A stretch of 64,000 nucleotides of DNA, taken from positions 186,001 to 250,000 of the forward strand of contig NZ_CDDF01000017.1 of the NCBI RefSeq assembly GCF_000819865.1, in the 5' to 3' direction. This stretch comes from Aeromonas eucrenophila. Lineage in GTDB: Bacteria; Pseudomonadota; Gammaproteobacteria; Enterobacterales; Aeromonadaceae. A program made the translations under genes and the position numbers. Below the pieces are notes generated by a model. The model did no database searches. It was not told the DNA's origin and saw nothing but the letters and a program-made list of their open reading frames with translations. Positions 46,921 through 58,256 of the stretch are shown one piece after another; the stretch's first letter is position 1; the number at the start of each line of letters is the position of its first letter.

Positions 46921-46951
46921 AAAAAGCCCCGCACTCTGGTGCGGGGCTTTT
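46921..46951 (-). terminator. Terminator of the chemoreceptor gene
   Basis: AAAAGCCCCGCAC / GTGCGGGGCTTTT stem; on the minus strand it is followed by T5 and lies 24 bp after the chemoreceptor stop codon. Confidence 0.88.
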
Positions 46952-46974
46952 GCATGCTGGCGTGAACTTATCCC

Positions 46975-48846
46975 TTACAAGATAAAGGTCGACACCTGCT
47001 GGTTCAGGTTGGTGGCACGGCCCTTGAGGCCCTGCGCCTGATCCAGGTCGCGCATGGCGGCGGCGGTGATCTCGTCGCTCACGTCCTTGATGGCGGTGGT
47101 GTTCTGGGTGATCTCGCCGGTCACCTGGGTCTGTTCCTCGGCGGCGGTGGCGATCTGGCCAGCCATGTCGGAAATCAGTGACACCGCCTGGGTGATCTCT
47201 TCGAGCGCGGCGGCGGCGGCATCGGCGTCTTTCACGCTGTTGTCCGCCAGCCCCTGGCTGGTCTGCATCAGGCTCACCGCACGGGCCGTGGTCTGCTGCA
47301 GCGTCTCTATGGTCGCCTGGATCTCCTGGGTGGAGTCCTGAGTACGGCGGGACAGCACCCGCACCTCGTCCGCCACCACGGCGAAGCCACGGCCCTGCTC
47401 ACCGGCGCGCGCCGCTTCGATGGCCGCGTTCAGCGCCAGCAGGTTGGTCTGCTCGGCGATGCCCTGAATGGTGGAGAGGATGCCGGAGATGGCCTGGGCA
47501 TGGCGGCTCAGCTCGCCGATGACGCCGGTGGCCTGACCCACTTCCTCCGCCAGGTTGTTGATGGAGGCCCGGGTCTGGTTCACCAGCATCTTGCCCTGCT
47601 CGCTGCTCTGGGCAGATTGCTGGGCGGCGGCGGCGGTGTTCTCGGCGTTGCCGGCGATCTCCATGGTGGCACTCGCCATCTCGGTGACCGCGGTGGCGAC
47701 CATGGTCACCTCCTGCTGTTGACGCTGCAGCTCTTCCACCGCGGCCTGGTTGGTCACCAAGCTGCGCTCCGCATCGGCGTTCAGCTCGTTCGCCAGCTGG
47801 CGGATGTTGCCGATCAGCTGATGCTGACTGCCGACGAAGCGGTTGAAGCTGTTGGCCAGCTGGCCCACTTCGTCGTTCGCGTCGATCTTGATGCGCTGGG
47901 TCAGATCGCCGTTACCGTCGGCGATGCGGGCCAGAGCCTGGGAGACCTTGCCGAGCGGGCCGAGCAGCAGGCTCACCAGCCAGGAGATGGCGAGGATGCT
48001 GCCCACCAGCACCAGCAGGGCCAGGCCGAGCTGGGTCAGCAGCAGGGAGGAGAGCGGCGCCTCCAGGGTGGCCTTGTCCAGCACCAGCACCAGCTCCCAG
48101 TCGGTGTCCGGGATGTCCACCGCCCACAGCAGCTTGTCACGGCCTTCGTTGTCGAAGTAGGCCGGCACCAGGCTCTGGCTCGCCTTGCTCTGCTCGATCA
48201 GGCCGTTGGTCAGATCGTTGTCGATCTCGGTGGCCGGCTTCATCGCCTTGGCCGCGTCCTTGTACGCGATGACGGTGCCATCCTTGTGCATCATGATGGC
48301 CATGCCGTCGGCGGGCAGCTTCATCCGGGTGACATCTTCCACCAGGGAGGCGATGGAGAGATCGCCGCCGACTACCCCACCCTGCGCGGGCTGGGCCAGG
48401 GTCACCACCATGATGTTGTAGGCCACGTCCAGGTAGGGTTTGGTCACGATCAGACCGCCCTTGCCCATGGCTTCCTGATACCAGCCACGGGAGCGGGGAT
48501 CATAGCCATCGCGGTTGATGGAGGGATCGGAGTCGTTCATCTTGCCGCTGCCCTCACCGAAATAGGTGAGCTGGAAGCGACCGGACACCTGGGCCTGTTG
48601 CAGGGCGTTGAGGGGCTCGGGGCTGGCCTTGCTGCCGAGGGCCTGGATCACGTCACGACGGGCGGAGAGCCAGTCGCTGATCCGTTCGGCCTGCTGGCTA
48701 CCGAGGCGTTGCACCTGCTCCTGACTGCCTTGCAGCAGCAGGGACTTCTGACTGGTATAGCTCTGCCAGGAGAGCAACAGGATCACCAGGGAGAGGGCGA
48801 TCACCACAGACAACAGTATCTTCTGCTTGAGTGATAGGTTCTTCAT
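46975..48846 (-). CDS. Methyl-accepting chemotaxis protein with dCache sensor
   Basis: A 623-residue transmembrane chemoreceptor. TM1 about 7-29 ([18 protein letters not shown]). The periplasmic dCache_1 domain (30-275) has [11 protein letters not shown] and later GDLSIASLV; the YxxRxWY-like and downstream Asp pattern is typical of amine- or amino-acid-binding dCache domains. TM2 is about 280-302, then HAMP, then the cytoplasmic signalling hairpin with the tip sequence [35 protein letters not shown]. It feeds CheA/CheW. No C-terminal CheR-docking pentapeptide is seen (ends STFIL). Ligand unknown. Confidence 0.93.
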   Translation of the reverse strand: MKNLSLKQKILLSVVIALSLVILLLSWQSYTSQKSLLLQGSQEQVQRLGSQQAERISDWLSARRDVIQALGSKASPEPLNALQQAQVSGRFQLTYFGEGSGKMNDSDPSINRDGYDPRSRGWYQEAMGKGGLIVTKPYLDVAYNIMVVTLAQPAQGGVVGGDLSIASLVEDVTRMKLPADGMAIMMHKDGTVIAYKDAAKAMKPATEIDNDLTNGLIEQSKASQSLVPAYFDNEGRDKLLWAVDIPDTDWELVLVLDKATLEAPLSSLLLTQLGLALLVLVGSILAISWLVSLLLGPLGKVSQALARIADGNGDLTQRIKIDANDEVGQLANSFNRFVGSQHQLIGNIRQLANELNADAERSLVTNQAAVEELQRQQQEVTMVATAVTEMASATMEIAGNAENTAAAAQQSAQSSEQGKMLVNQTRASINNLAEEVGQATGVIGELSRHAQAISGILSTIQGIAEQTNLLALNAAIEAARAGEQGRGFAVVADEVRVLSRRTQDSTQEIQATIETLQQTTARAVSLMQTSQGLADNSVKDADAAAAALEEITQAVSLISDMAGQIATAAEEQTQVTGEITQNTTAIKDVSDEITAAAMRDLDQAQGLKGRATNLNQQVSTFIL

Positions 48847-49096
48847 CGTATGTTCTTCTTGTGAGTCAGGAACAGGATTGCTCGGAAAGTGCGTGGCACT
48901 GTGCGTTGTTAACGGCCGGGCGGTGCCAAACTGAAGTGGGGACTGAGGTAATCGACGATATTTTCCTCGTAAAGGGGAAAATGACGGCAGAAATTGATCA
49001 CAGTAGGCGACCCGAGCCAGCCAACCCTGTTTATTCCTTCCGCAATTGGCTAGAATATCCCGTTTTTAAATCACATCGACCCCGAGAGTTTTCACG

Positions 49097-50195
49097 ATGT
49101 TTGAAGTCAATCCTGTATTAAACAAGCTTAAGGAGCTGTCTGAGAGGACCGAGCTGCTTAGGGGGTACCTTTGACTATGACGCCAAGAAAGAGCGTCTAG
49201 AAGAGGTCAATGCCGAGCTGGAACAGCCGGACGTATGGAACGAACCCGAGCGCGCACAGGCGCTGGGCAAGGAGCGCGTGTCGCTCGAAAACGTGGTCAG
49301 CACCATAGATACCCTGACTCAGGGTGTCGATGACGTGGAGATGCTGGTGAGCCTGGCCGTCGAAGGGGAAGACGAAGAGACCTTCAACGAAGCCGTGGTC
49401 GAGGCCGACGGTCTCGAAGCCAAGCTGGTGGATCTCGAATTCCGCCGCATGTTCTCCGGCCAGCACGACGGTTCCGACTGCTACATCGACATCCAGTCCG
49501 GTTCCGGTGGCACCGAGGCCCAGGACTGGGCCAACATGGTGCTGCGCATGTACCTGCGCTGGGGCGATGCCCACGGCTACAAGCCGGAGCTGATCGAACT
49601 GTCCGACGGCGACGTAGCCGGCATCAAGTCTGCCACCGTCAAGTTCACCGGCGAGTATGCGTTCGGCTGGTTGCGCACCGAGACCGGCGTCCACCGCCTG
49701 GTCCGTAAATCGCCGTTCGATTCCGGTGGCCGCCGCCACACCTCGTTCTGCTCGGTGTTCGTCTACCCCGAGATCGACGATGACATCGAGATCGACATCA
49801 ACCCGGCCGACCTGCGGATCGACGTCTACCGTGCCTCCGGCGCCGGTGGTCAGCACGTCAACCGGACCGAGTCTGCGGTGCGGATCACCCACGTCCCGAC
49901 CGGCGTCGTGGTGCAGTGCCAGAACGACCGTTCCCAGCACAAGAACAAAGATCAGTGTATGAAGCAGCTGAAGGCCAAGCTCTATGAGCTGGAAATTCAG
50001 AAGCAGAACGCTGAGAAGCAAGCCCTCGAAGAGACCAAGTCCGACATCGGCTGGGGCAGTCAGATCCGCTCCTACGTACTGGATGACTCCCGTATCAAGG
50101 ATTTGCGCACCGGCATCGAGACCCGTAATACCCAATCGGTACTCGATGGCGACTTGGACAAGTTTATCGAAGCCAGCCTGAAATCAGGCCTGTAA
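49097..50195 (+). CDS. prfB: Peptide chain release factor 2, with programmed +1 frameshift
   Basis: Release factor for UGA and UAA codons. The gene is read in two frames: codons 1-25 from ATG 49097 end at CTT followed by an in-frame TGA (49172-49174), preceded by the internal Shine-Dalgarno AGGGGG. A +1 slip on CTTT continues as GAC TAT to the stop at 50195, giving 365 residues as in E. coli. The recognition motif SPF lies in [16 protein letters not shown], and the catalytic GGQ in [20 protein letters not shown]. Low RF2 levels slow termination and favour the shift, so the protein controls its own synthesis. It lies 20 bp before lysS, as in E. coli. Confidence 0.97.
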
Positions 50196-50215
50196 ACAGA
50201 GCAGCAGGAATCACC

Positions 50216-51754
50216 ATGTCTGAACAAACCACCACTCCGGCAGTCGAGAACCAGCTCGAACTGAACAACGAGATGCAGGAGCGTCGCTCCAAGCTGGCCG
50301 CCCTGCGCGCCCAGGGCAACCCCTTCCCCAACGATTTTCGTCGTGACAGCCTGTCCGGCGATCTGCACGCCGAGTTCGGCGACAAGAGCGCCGATGAGCT
50401 GGCGGCCTTGGGTAAACGGGTGAAGATTGCCGGTCGCATCATGACCCGCCGGATCATGGGTAAGGCTTCCTTCGCGACCCTGCAGGACATGGCTGGCAAG
50501 ATCCAGGTCTACGTGACCCGTGACGATCTGCCGGAAGGCTTCTACAACGAACAGTTCAAGAAGTGGGATCTGGGGGACATCGTCGGCGTGGAAGGGACTC
50601 TGTTCCGCACCAACACCGGTGAGCTCTCCGTTCACGTCTCCACCATCCGTCTGCTGACCAAGGCGCTGCGTCCGCTGCCCGAGAAGCACAAGGGCCTGAC
50701 CGATCAGGAAGCTCGCTGCCGCCAGCGCTACCTGGATTTGATCGCCAACGAAGAGTCCCGCAAGACCTTCATGATCCGCACCCAGGTGGTCGCCGGCATC
50801 CGCAAGTTCTTCAACGAGAAGCGCTTCATGGAAGTGGAAACCCCCATGATGCAGGTCATCCCGGGTGGTGCCTCCGCACGTCCGTTCGTCACTCACCACA
50901 ATGCGCTGGACATCGACATGTACCTGCGTATCGCCCCGGAGCTCTATCTGAAGCGTCTGGTGGTCGGTGGTTTCGAGCGTGTGTACGAGATCAACCGCAA
51001 CTTCCGTAACGAAGGCATCTCGGTGCGTCACAACCCCGAGTTCACCATGATCGAGTTCTACATGGCGTATGCCGACTACATCGATCTGATGGACCTGACC
51101 GAGGAGCTGCTGCGCACCCTGGCCCAGGACATCCTGGGTGACACCAAGATCCGTTACGCCAAAGAGGGCGAAGAGGGCCTGACCATCGATTTCGGTCAGC
51201 CGTTCCAGCGCCTCACCATGGTCGAGTCCATCCTCAAGTTCAACGCGGATGTGACCCTGGACGATCTGGCCACCCTGGAGAGCGCCAAGGCTGTCGCCAA
51301 GCGTCTGCACATCGATCTGATGAAGGGCTGGGAACTGGGCCACGTGATCACCGCGATCTTCGAAGAGACCGTTGAGCACATGCTGCTGCAACCGACATTC
51401 ATCACAGAATATCCGGCTGCCGTTTCCCCACTGGCTCGTCGCAACGACCAGAACCCGGACGTGACCGACCGCTTCGAATTCTTCATCGGTGGCCGCGAGC
51501 TGGCCAACGGCTTCTCCGAGCTGAACGATGCGGAAGATCAGGCCAAGCGCTTCCAGGATCAGGTGAACCAGAAAGAAGCCGGTGACGACGAAGCCATGTT
51601 CTACGACGCGGACTTCGTGACCGCGCTGGAGCACGGCCTGCCGCCCACTGCCGGTCAGGGCATTGGTATCGACCGTCTGGTGATGCTGTTCACCAACAGC
51701 CACACCATCCGCGACGTCATCCTGTTCCCGGCCCTGCGTCCGCAACAGAAATAA
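50216..51754 (+). CDS. lysS: Lysyl-tRNA synthetase, class II
   Basis: A 512-residue enzyme that charges tRNA-Lys. The N-terminal OB-fold anticodon-binding domain (about 60-180: [23 protein letters not shown]) is followed by the class II catalytic core with motif 1 ([20 protein letters not shown]), motif 2 ([27 protein letters not shown]) and motif 3 ([21 protein letters not shown]). Probably co-transcribed with prfB. Confidence 0.97.
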   Translation: MSEQTTTPAVENQLELNNEMQERRSKLAALRAQGNPFPNDFRRDSLSGDLHAEFGDKSADELAALGKRVKIAGRIMTRRIMGKASFATLQDMAGKIQVYVTRDDLPEGFYNEQFKKWDLGDIVGVEGTLFRTNTGELSVHVSTIRLLTKALRPLPEKHKGLTDQEARCRQRYLDLIANEESRKTFMIRTQVVAGIRKFFNEKRFMEVETPMMQVIPGGASARPFVTHHNALDIDMYLRIAPELYLKRLVVGGFERVYEINRNFRNEGISVRHNPEFTMIEFYMAYADYIDLMDLTEELLRTLAQDILGDTKIRYAKEGEEGLTIDFGQPFQRLTMVESILKFNADVTLDDLATLESAKAVAKRLHIDLMKGWELGHVITAIFEETVEHMLLQPTFITEYPAAVSPLARRNDQNPDVTDRFEFFIGGRELANGFSELNDAEDQAKRFQDQVNQKEAGDDEAMFYDADFVTALEHGLPPTAGQGIGIDRLVMLFTNSHTIRDVILFPALRPQQK

Positions 51755-51792
51755 GCCCGAGGCGCAGGCCTGGCCTGCTATTTGAGCGCAAC

Positions 51793-51822
51793 AAAACGCC
51801 CCGCATCTGCGGGGCGTTTTTT
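51793..51822. terminator. Terminator between lysS and the PhzF gene
   Basis: AAAACGCCCCGC-ATCT-GCGGGGCGTTTT followed by TT; suits lysS and, on the other strand, the convergent phzF-like gene. Confidence 0.9.
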
Positions 51823-51868
51823 ATGGTGAACACAAACCTGCGGCGAGCGGCCGGGAGCGGGTCGCGGC

Positions 51869-52675
51869 TTATGCGCCGGGCGCCAGCAGCCACTCCCCCT
51901 GCCACAGGGTCAGCGCCCGACCCGCCATCAACACCCTGTCCCCCTCCAGCCGCAGTTGCAGCTCTCCGCCCCGTGCCGAGATCTGGCGAGCCTTCAGTTG
52001 GCTCTTGCCGAGCCGTTCGGCCCAGAACGGCACCAGGGCGCTGTGATTGGAGCCGGTGACCGGATCCTCGTCCACCCCGACCCAGGGGGCGAAGTAGCGG
52101 GAGACGAAATCATCATCCCCGCGGCTGGACGGCGCCGTCACCATCAGGCCGCGACCGGGCAGGGCCCGTAGCGCGTGGAAGTCCGGTTTGAGTGCCCTCA
52201 CCTCCTCCTCGCTTGCCAACTCCAGCAAGAACTTGGCGCCAACGGCCAGGGTTTGCAGCGGCTGGCAGCCCAGCGCGGCGGCGTAGGCCGGATCCAGGGT
52301 CAGGGGTGCAAGCGAGAGACGGGGGAAGTCGAGCCAAATCCAGTCGCCCTCCCGCGCCGCGGTCAAGACGCCGCTGCGGGTCTCGAAGCGCAGCATCTCG
52401 TCAACTGCCGCCAGCCCGGCCTCCCAGAGGGCGTGGGCCGCCGCCAGGGTGCCGTGGCCACAGAGATCCACCTCCAGCGCCGGGGTGAACCAGCGCAGCC
52501 CATAGTGCGCTTTCCCTATCGGCGTGAGGAAAGCGGTCTCCGACAGGTTGAACTCGGCCGCCATGGCCTGCAGCTCGGCATCGCTTCGCTCCGGCCCCAG
52601 CACCACCACGGCCGGGTTGCCACCAAAGGGGCGCTGACTGAAGGCATTGACATGAAACAGTTTGGTCGTCGACAT
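51869..52675 (-). CDS. PhzF-family isomerase/epimerase-like protein
   Basis: A 268-residue protein of the diaminopimelate-epimerase-like fold. Landmarks are HVNAFSQRPFGGNPAVVVL at the N-terminus, catalytic Glu46 in EFNLSETAFL, FTPALEVDLCGHGTLAAAHAL and the second-half GVDEDPVTGSNHSALVPFWAE. Most members outside phenazine producers have unknown substrates, and no phenazine genes are nearby. AGGA lies ten bases before the start at 52675. Divergent from cysJ. Confidence 0.9.
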   Translation of the reverse strand: MSTTKLFHVNAFSQRPFGGNPAVVVLGPERSDAELQAMAAEFNLSETAFLTPIGKAHYGLRWFTPALEVDLCGHGTLAAAHALWEAGLAAVDEMLRFETRSGVLTAAREGDWIWLDFPRLSLAPLTLDPAYAAALGCQPLQTLAVGAKFLLELASEEEVRALKPDFHALRALPGRGLMVTAPSSRGDDDFVSRYFAPWVGVDEDPVTGSNHSALVPFWAERLGKSQLKARQISARGGELQLRLEGDRVLMAGRALTLWQGEWLLAPGA

Positions 52676-52779
52676 GGGGTGTCCTGTGAGGCGGCATAAA
52701 GGGATTCATTACAGCTCTTTTATACCACCGAGCCCCGGCACCGGGCAGTCTGATGACTTTCTAAATTCATAAATAGCAT

Positions 52780-52801
52780 AAAGAATAAGTTTATATTCTT
52801 T
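52780..52801 (+). promoter_or_regulatory. Inverted repeat in the cysJ promoter region
   Basis: AAAGAATA-N6-TATTCTTT, an AT-rich 8-bp inverted repeat 60 bp before cysJ. CysB activates this operon in related bacteria and binds degenerate AT-rich sites; the assignment to CysB is a guess. Confidence 0.3.
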
Positions 52802-52860
52802 GTTGTCATTCATCAGGCCCCTTACCCTGACTAAAAATCAGACCATGGAAGACCTGTGTG

Positions 52861-54669
52861 ATGCAATTGACAGCCCCTTTACCCAACCTGAGCCCGCTCT
52901 CCGATGAGCAGCAGCGCCAACTGAACCAGGTCCTCTCGACCCTCAACACCCAGCAACTGGCCTGGGTGAGCGGTTATCTCTACGGCCTCTCCCAGTCCAC
53001 TGGCCAGGTTGCCGGCCAGCCGGTAGCTACCGCAGGCGCGGCACCCGCCGGCAGCCTGACCATCATCTACGGCTCCCAGACCGGCAACGCCAAGGGCGCG
53101 GCCGCCGCCATCCAGAAACAGGCCGAGGCTCAAGGCCTGCCGGTGACTCTGGTCTCCATGGCCGATTACAAACCCAAGCAGCTCAAGAAAGAGAGCCACC
53201 TGCTGGTGGTAGTGAGCACTTACGGGGAGGGCGAGCCGCCGGAGAGCGCGGTCGATCTGTTCGAGCAACTCAAGAAGGGCAAGATAGGCAAACTCGAGGG
53301 CCTCAAGTTCGCGGTACTGGGTCTGGGCGACAGCTCCTATGAGTTCTTCTGCCAGACCGGCAAGGACTTCGACGGCTTCCTCGCCAAAGCAGGGGCCGAG
53401 CGTATTTATGAGCTCGCCAGCCTGGACGTGGATTATCAGGAGGCTGCCAAGGCCTGGGGCGAGCAGGCGGTCAAGGCCATCGCCACCACGCTGTCTGCTG
53501 GCGCCTCAGCCGGTGCGGCGACGGCCAGCGTGACTGGTGCTGTACAGGCGGCAGTCGGCCACAGCCAGTATCACAAGGAGAATCCCTTCCCGGCCCGCTT
53601 GTCAGTCAACCAGAAGATCACCGGCCGCGACTCCACCAAGGACATCCGCCACATCGAGATCAGCCTGGAAGATTCGGGCATCACTTATCAACCCGGCGAC
53701 GCCCTCGGCATCTGGTTCGACAACGATGCCAGCCTGGTGGGGGAAGTGCTGGCCCTGACCGAGCTGCGCGGCGATGAAGCCACCACCAAGGGCCCCCTGC
53801 GCGACGCCCTGAGCCGTCACTTCGAGCTGACCCGGCTGCACGGCGGCTTTATTACCGGCCTCGCCGAAATCTCGGGCAACGCCGCCCTGAAGGATCTGGC
53901 CGGCGACAAGGCCCAGGTCAACGCCCTGGTCGCGTCCGCCCAGGTGGTGGATGTGTTGAAACGCTTCCCGGCCAAGCTCGGCGCCGACCAGCTGGTCAGC
54001 CTGCTGCGTCCGCTGACCCCGCGCCTCTACTCCATCGCCTCCGCCCAGAGCGAGGTGGAGGAAGAAGTTCACCTCACGGTCGGGGTGGTGCGTTATCCCC
54101 AGACCGACGGCACGGTGCGCTCGGGCGGCGCCTCCTCCTATCTGGCGGATCGCTTGCCCGAAGAGGCCGAGGTGCGGGTGTTCGTGGAGCACAACGACAA
54201 CTTCCGCCTGCCGGCGAACCCGGATACCCCTGTCATCATGGTGGGCCCCGGCACCGGCATAGCCCCGTTCCGCGCCTTTATGCAGGAGCGTGAGACTCTG
54301 GGTGCCTCGGGCAAGAACTGGCTGTTCTTCGGCAACCCTCACTCTACCCAAGACTTCCTCTATCAGGTGGAGTGGCAGCGCCAGGTTAAATCCGGCCTGC
54401 TCAGCAAAATCTCGCTGGCATTTAGCCGGGATCAGGGCCACAAGATCTACGTGCAGGACAGACTGCGCGAGGCGGGCCTCGAGCTTTACCAGTGGCTGGA
54501 GGCCGGCGCCCACTTCTATGTGTGCGGCGACGCCAACCACATGGCCAAAGATGTGCAGCAAGCGCTGCTGGATGTGATTGCCGAACATGGCCACAAGAGC
54601 CGTGAAGAAGCAGAAGAGTATTTGAGCGAATTGCGTCGTGCCAAACGTTATCAAAGGGATGTCTATTGA
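52861..54669 (+). CDS. cysJ: Sulfite reductase flavoprotein alpha subunit
   Basis: A 602-residue FAD/FMN protein (E. coli 599) that passes electrons from NADPH to the CysI haemoprotein for sulfite reduction. Flavodoxin domain about 65-205 ([46 protein letters not shown]). Connecting and FAD domain: [46 protein letters not shown] domain: [18 protein letters not shown], and the C-terminal [11 protein letters not shown] with the terminal tyrosine. ATG at 52861 is preferred to the GTG one codon earlier. The stop overlaps the cysI start. Confidence 0.96.
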   Translation: MQLTAPLPNLSPLSDEQQRQLNQVLSTLNTQQLAWVSGYLYGLSQSTGQVAGQPVATAGAAPAGSLTIIYGSQTGNAKGAAAAIQKQAEAQGLPVTLVSMADYKPKQLKKESHLLVVVSTYGEGEPPESAVDLFEQLKKGKIGKLEGLKFAVLGLGDSSYEFFCQTGKDFDGFLAKAGAERIYELASLDVDYQEAAKAWGEQAVKAIATTLSAGASAGAATASVTGAVQAAVGHSQYHKENPFPARLSVNQKITGRDSTKDIRHIEISLEDSGITYQPGDALGIWFDNDASLVGEVLALTELRGDEATTKGPLRDALSRHFELTRLHGGFITGLAEISGNAALKDLAGDKAQVNALVASAQVVDVLKRFPAKLGADQLVSLLRPLTPRLYSIASAQSEVEEEVHLTVGVVRYPQTDGTVRSGGASSYLADRLPEEAEVRVFVEHNDNFRLPANPDTPVIMVGPGTGIAPFRAFMQERETLGASGKNWLFFGNPHSTQDFLYQVEWQRQVKSGLLSKISLAFSRDQGHKIYVQDRLREAGLELYQWLEAGAHFYVCGDANHMAKDVQQALLDVIAEHGHKSREEAEEYLSELRRAKRYQRDVY

Positions 54670-56381
54670 TGAGCAAGCAAACTATTCCGGGACCGGTTGA
54701 AGGACCGTTGGCCGACAACGAGCGCCTCAAGCGCGAGAGCAACTTCCTGCGCGGCACCATAGCCCAGGATCTGCAGGATCCTCTCACCGGCGGCTTCAAC
54801 GGTGACAACTTCCAGCTGATCCGCTTCCACGGCATGTATCAGCAGGATGACCGCGATATCCGCGCCGAGCGCGCCGCCCAGAAGCTGGAACCGCTGCACA
54901 ACGTCATGCTGCGTGCCCGCCTGCCCGGCGGCATCATCAGCCCGGCCCAGTGGCAGGTGATCGACAAGTTTGCCGAGGAGCACAGCCTGTACGGCAGCAT
55001 CCGCCTCACCACCCGCCAGACCTTCCAGTTCCACGGTGTCTTGAAGCGCGACATCAAGCTGATGCACCAGACCCTGAACAGCACCGGCATCGACTCCATC
55101 GCCACCGCCGGCGACGTGAACCGCAACGTGCTCTGCACCAGCAACCCGGTGGAATCCGAGCTGCACCAAGAGGCCTACGAATGGGCCAAGAAGATCTCCG
55201 AGCACCTGCTGCCCAAGACCCGCGCCTACGTGGAGATCTGGCTGGACGGCGAGAAGCTCGGGGGGGATGAGGAGCCCATCCTCGGCTCCAACTACCTGCC
55301 GCGCAAGTTCAAGACGACTGTCGTGATCCCTCCCCACAACGACGTGGACATCCACGCCAACGATCTGAACTTCGTGGCCATCGCCGATGGCGGCAAGCTG
55401 GTGGGCTTCAATGTGCTGGTGGGCGGCGGGCTCGCCATGACTCACGGTGACACCAGCACCTACCCGCGCAAGGCGAGCGACTTCGGTTTCATCCCGCTCT
55501 CCCACGTGCTGGAGGTGGCGGCCGCCGTGGTCAGCACCCAGCGCGACTGGGGCAACCGGGTCAGCCGCAAGAACGCCAAGACCAAGTACACGCTGGAACG
55601 AGTCGGCGTCGAGGCGTTCAAGGCCGAGGTGGAGAGCCGCGCCGGCATCCCGTTCGGGCCGGTTCGCCCCTATGAGTTCACCAGCCGTGGGGATCGCTTC
55701 GGTTGGGTCGAGGGGATCGATGGCAAGCACCACCTGACCCTGTTCATCGAGAACGGTCGCCTGCTGGACTTCCCGGACAAACCCCTCAAGACCGGCATGC
55801 TGGAAATCGCCAAGGTGCATCAGGGGGACTTCCGCCTGACCGCCAACCAGAACCTCATCATCGCCGGCGTACCCGCCAAGGAGAAGGCACGCATCGAGCA
55901 GCTGGCCCGTCAATACGGCCTGCTGGACGATGGCGTGAGCGAGCAGCGCAAGCAGTCCATGGCCTGCGTGGCCCTGCCCACCTGCCCGCTGGCGATGGCG
56001 GAAGCCGAGCGCATGCTGCCGGCCTTCGTCAGCGACATTGAAGGCCTGCTGACCAAGCACGGGCTGGCGGATGACGCCATCATCTTCCGGGTCACCGGCT
56101 GCCCCAACGGCTGCGGCCGCGCCATGCTGGCGGAGGTGGGGCTGGTGGGCAAGGCCCCCGGTCGCTACAACCTGCACCTGGGCGGCAACCTGGAGGGAAC
56201 CCGCATCCCGCGCCTCTATCAGGAGAACATCACAGAGCCGCAGATCCTGGCCGAGCTGGACGCCCTCATCGGCCGCTGGGCCAAGGAGCGCCAGGGCGCC
56301 GAGTGCTTCGGCGACTTCGTGATCCGCACCAAGGTGGTGGCCCCCGTCATCGATTCAGCGAGAGACTTCTATGCCGCTTGA
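54669..56381 (+). CDS. cysI: Sulfite reductase haemoprotein beta subunit
   Basis: A 570-residue enzyme, the same length as E. coli CysI, that reduces sulfite to sulfide with six electrons from CysJ. The 4Fe-4S/sirohaem ligands are Cys433 and Cys439 ([11 protein letters not shown]) and Cys478 and Cys482 ([11 protein letters not shown]). Other motifs: [13 protein letters not shown]-type [13 protein letters not shown] and [14 protein letters not shown]. Its ATG overlaps the last base of the cysJ TGA, so the subunits are probably coupled in translation. It overlaps cysH by 11 bp. Confidence 0.97.
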   Translation: MSKQTIPGPVEGPLADNERLKRESNFLRGTIAQDLQDPLTGGFNGDNFQLIRFHGMYQQDDRDIRAERAAQKLEPLHNVMLRARLPGGIISPAQWQVIDKFAEEHSLYGSIRLTTRQTFQFHGVLKRDIKLMHQTLNSTGIDSIATAGDVNRNVLCTSNPVESELHQEAYEWAKKISEHLLPKTRAYVEIWLDGEKLGGDEEPILGSNYLPRKFKTTVVIPPHNDVDIHANDLNFVAIADGGKLVGFNVLVGGGLAMTHGDTSTYPRKASDFGFIPLSHVLEVAAAVVSTQRDWGNRVSRKNAKTKYTLERVGVEAFKAEVESRAGIPFGPVRPYEFTSRGDRFGWVEGIDGKHHLTLFIENGRLLDFPDKPLKTGMLEIAKVHQGDFRLTANQNLIIAGVPAKEKARIEQLARQYGLLDDGVSEQRKQSMACVALPTCPLAMAEAERMLPAFVSDIEGLLTKHGLADDAIIFRVTGCPNGCGRAMLAEVGLVGKAPGRYNLHLGGNLEGTRIPRLYQENITEPQILAELDALIGRWAKERQGAECFGDFVIRTKVVAPVIDSARDFYAA

Positions 56382-57126
56382 TCTGCAATCCCTCCTCGGC
56401 CTGAGCCGGGAGGAGCAAACCGAGGCGCTGGCTCCCCTCAACCGGGAGCTGGATGCCATGAGCGCCCCCGAGCGAGTGCGCTGGGCGCTGGCCAAGCTGC
56501 CGGGAGAACACGTGCTGTCGTCCAGCTTCGGCATCCAGGCGGCGCTGATGCTGCACCTGGTGAGCCGGGAGCGCGGCGATGTGCCCGTGGTGCTGACCGA
56601 TACCGGTTATCTGTTCCCCGAGACCTATCACTTCATCGACGAGCTGACCGAGCGCCTCGCGCTGAACTTGCGGGTCTACCGGGCCGACCACTCCCCCGCC
56701 TGGCAGGAGGCGCGCTTCGGCAAGCTGTGGGAGCAAGGGGTGGAGGGGATCACCCGCTACAACCAGCTCAACAAGGTGGAGCCCATGGACAGGGCGCTGC
56801 GGGAGCTCGGTGCCCAGACCTGGTTCTCGGGCCTGCGCCGGGAGCAGTCCGGCAGCCGGGGTCAGTTGCCGGTGCTGGCCATAGCACGCGGCTGCTTCAA
56901 ATTCCTGCCGGTCATCGACTGGAGCAACAAGGACGTCTTCTACTACTTCAAGGAGTTCGACCTGCCCTACCACCCCCTGTGGGAGCAGGGCTATCTGTCG
57001 GTCGGCGACGTGCACACCACCGCCAAGTGGGAGCCGGGCATGAGCGAGGAGCAGACCCGCTTCTTCGGCCTCAAGCGCGAGTGTGGCCTGCACGAGGAGA
57101 GCGGCGAGCAAGGCTCCGACCGCTGA
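56371..57126 (+). CDS. cysH: Phosphoadenosine phosphosulfate reductase
   Basis: A 251-residue thioredoxin-dependent enzyme that reduces PAPS to sulfite. PP-loop [45 protein letters not shown] and the catalytic Cys238 in RECGLHEE near the C-terminus. The paired cysteines that hold the 4Fe-4S cluster in APS reductases are absent, so it should use PAPS. Last gene of cysJIH, followed by a terminator. Confidence 0.95.
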   Translation: MPLDLQSLLGLSREEQTEALAPLNRELDAMSAPERVRWALAKLPGEHVLSSSFGIQAALMLHLVSRERGDVPVVLTDTGYLFPETYHFIDELTERLALNLRVYRADHSPAWQEARFGKLWEQGVEGITRYNQLNKVEPMDRALRELGAQTWFSGLRREQSGSRGQLPVLAIARGCFKFLPVIDWSNKDVFYYFKEFDLPYHPLWEQGYLSVGDVHTTAKWEPGMSEEQTRFFGLKRECGLHEESGEQGSDR

Positions 57127-57159
57127 TCCTTCCCGTCATCACGCGGATCCGAGAATAAG

Positions 57160-57188
57160 AAAACGCCCGGCAACTGCCGGGCGTTTTT
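57160..57188 (+). terminator. Terminator of cysJIH
   Basis: AAAACGCCCGGCA / TGCCGGGCGTTTTT stem with a three-base loop. Confidence 0.9.
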
Positions 57189-57269
57189 ATGCCAGAGGTT
57201 CAACAGGCTGACGATGCGCAGGGATGGCGCTGCCGCCTGTACATTCCCTCATCGTGCCGCGAAGCGGGC

Positions 57270-58256
57270 TCAGTGCGCGGCGGCGCGAGCCTCCGCCAGC
57301 CAGCCCTCGACCAGGGCCTCATGCCCCTTGAGCCAGGCATCGGCATGGCGCTCCACGTCCGCCGGCTTGTTCTGTCCCTTGTTCATCAGGCCGTTCTGGA
57401 TGTTGATGTCGTTGAGGGGCAGCTTGACGATGCTGAACAGTTTGGCCGCCGCCGGATTGGCATCGGTGAAGGCCTTGTTGGCGACTATGTGCATGGTGTT
57501 GACGGTGAAGCCGTAGTTCTTGCCGTTCGGCAGCCGGGTCTTGGCCGCCTCCTTGCCATCGGCCGGCACCTCCAGCCAGACCACGTCCCGCCCCGGCACC
57601 AGCTCGCTGCTCAGCCAATAGGGCGTCCAGGTGTAATAGAGCACCGGTTTGCCGCTCTGGTAGCGGGCCAGGGTGTCGGCGATCAGGGCCGCGTAGTTGC
57701 CCTGCTTGTGGGTGACGGTCGGGGTCAGGCCAAACTCGTCGAGATGGCGGTTGATCGCCCCCTCGCAGCCCCAGCCCGGGTTGCACCCCACCAGATCGGC
57801 CTTGCCGTCACCGTCGCCGTCAAACAGGGCCGCCAGTTTGGGATCTTTCAGCTGACCAAGGTTGGTGATGCCGTATTGAGTGGCCGTCTTCTTGTCGATG
57901 AGATAGCCCTGGGCGGCGCCCGCCACATAGGTTCCCTGGCGGAAGAACACCTTGTCGCCCCCCGCCTGTTCGTACTTGTCGTCCTGCAGCGGGATCCAGT
58001 TAAAGGCCAAGAAGGTGCCGTCCCCTTGCGCCACCGAGGCATAGGCCACGTTGTAATCCACCTCCTGCGCCGGTTGTACCTCATAGCCCAGCCGCGTCAT
58101 CAGCTTGCTGACCAGCAGGCTCTGGAAAGACTCTTCCGGCAAGGAGCTCTGCAGGGGCTGCACCTTGACGCCCTCCCCCGGCAGCTCGGTGCTGGCCATG
58201 GCGACCGTGCTCAGCAACAGGGTGCCCAGGGTCAGGCTCTTGGTGATGCGTCTCAT
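57270..58256 (-). CDS. proX: Glycine betaine/proline-binding periplasmic protein
   Basis: A 328-residue substrate-binding protein of the ProU transporter. Signal peptide about residues 1-21 (ends VAMA). The mature protein starts with [25 protein letters not shown] and has the OpuAC-fold features of E. coli Pro[38 protein letters not shown] with a disulfide-type cysteine pair, and [17 protein letters not shown] with aromatic residues that could cage the quaternary ammonium. The start at 58256 has AAGGAG upstream and overlaps the proW stop (ATGA). Confidence 0.94.
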   Translation of the reverse strand: MRRITKSLTLGTLLLSTVAMASTELPGEGVKVQPLQSSLPEESFQSLLVSKLMTRLGYEVQPAQEVDYNVAYASVAQGDGTFLAFNWIPLQDDKYEQAGGDKVFFRQGTYVAGAAQGYLIDKKTATQYGITNLGQLKDPKLAALFDGDGDGKADLVGCNPGWGCEGAINRHLDEFGLTPTVTHKQGNYAALIADTLARYQSGKPVLYYTWTPYWLSSELVPGRDVVWLEVPADGKEAAKTRLPNGKNYGFTVNTMHIVANKAFTDANPAAAKLFSIVKLPLNDINIQNGLMNKGQNKPADVERHADAWLKGHEALVEGWLAEARAAAH

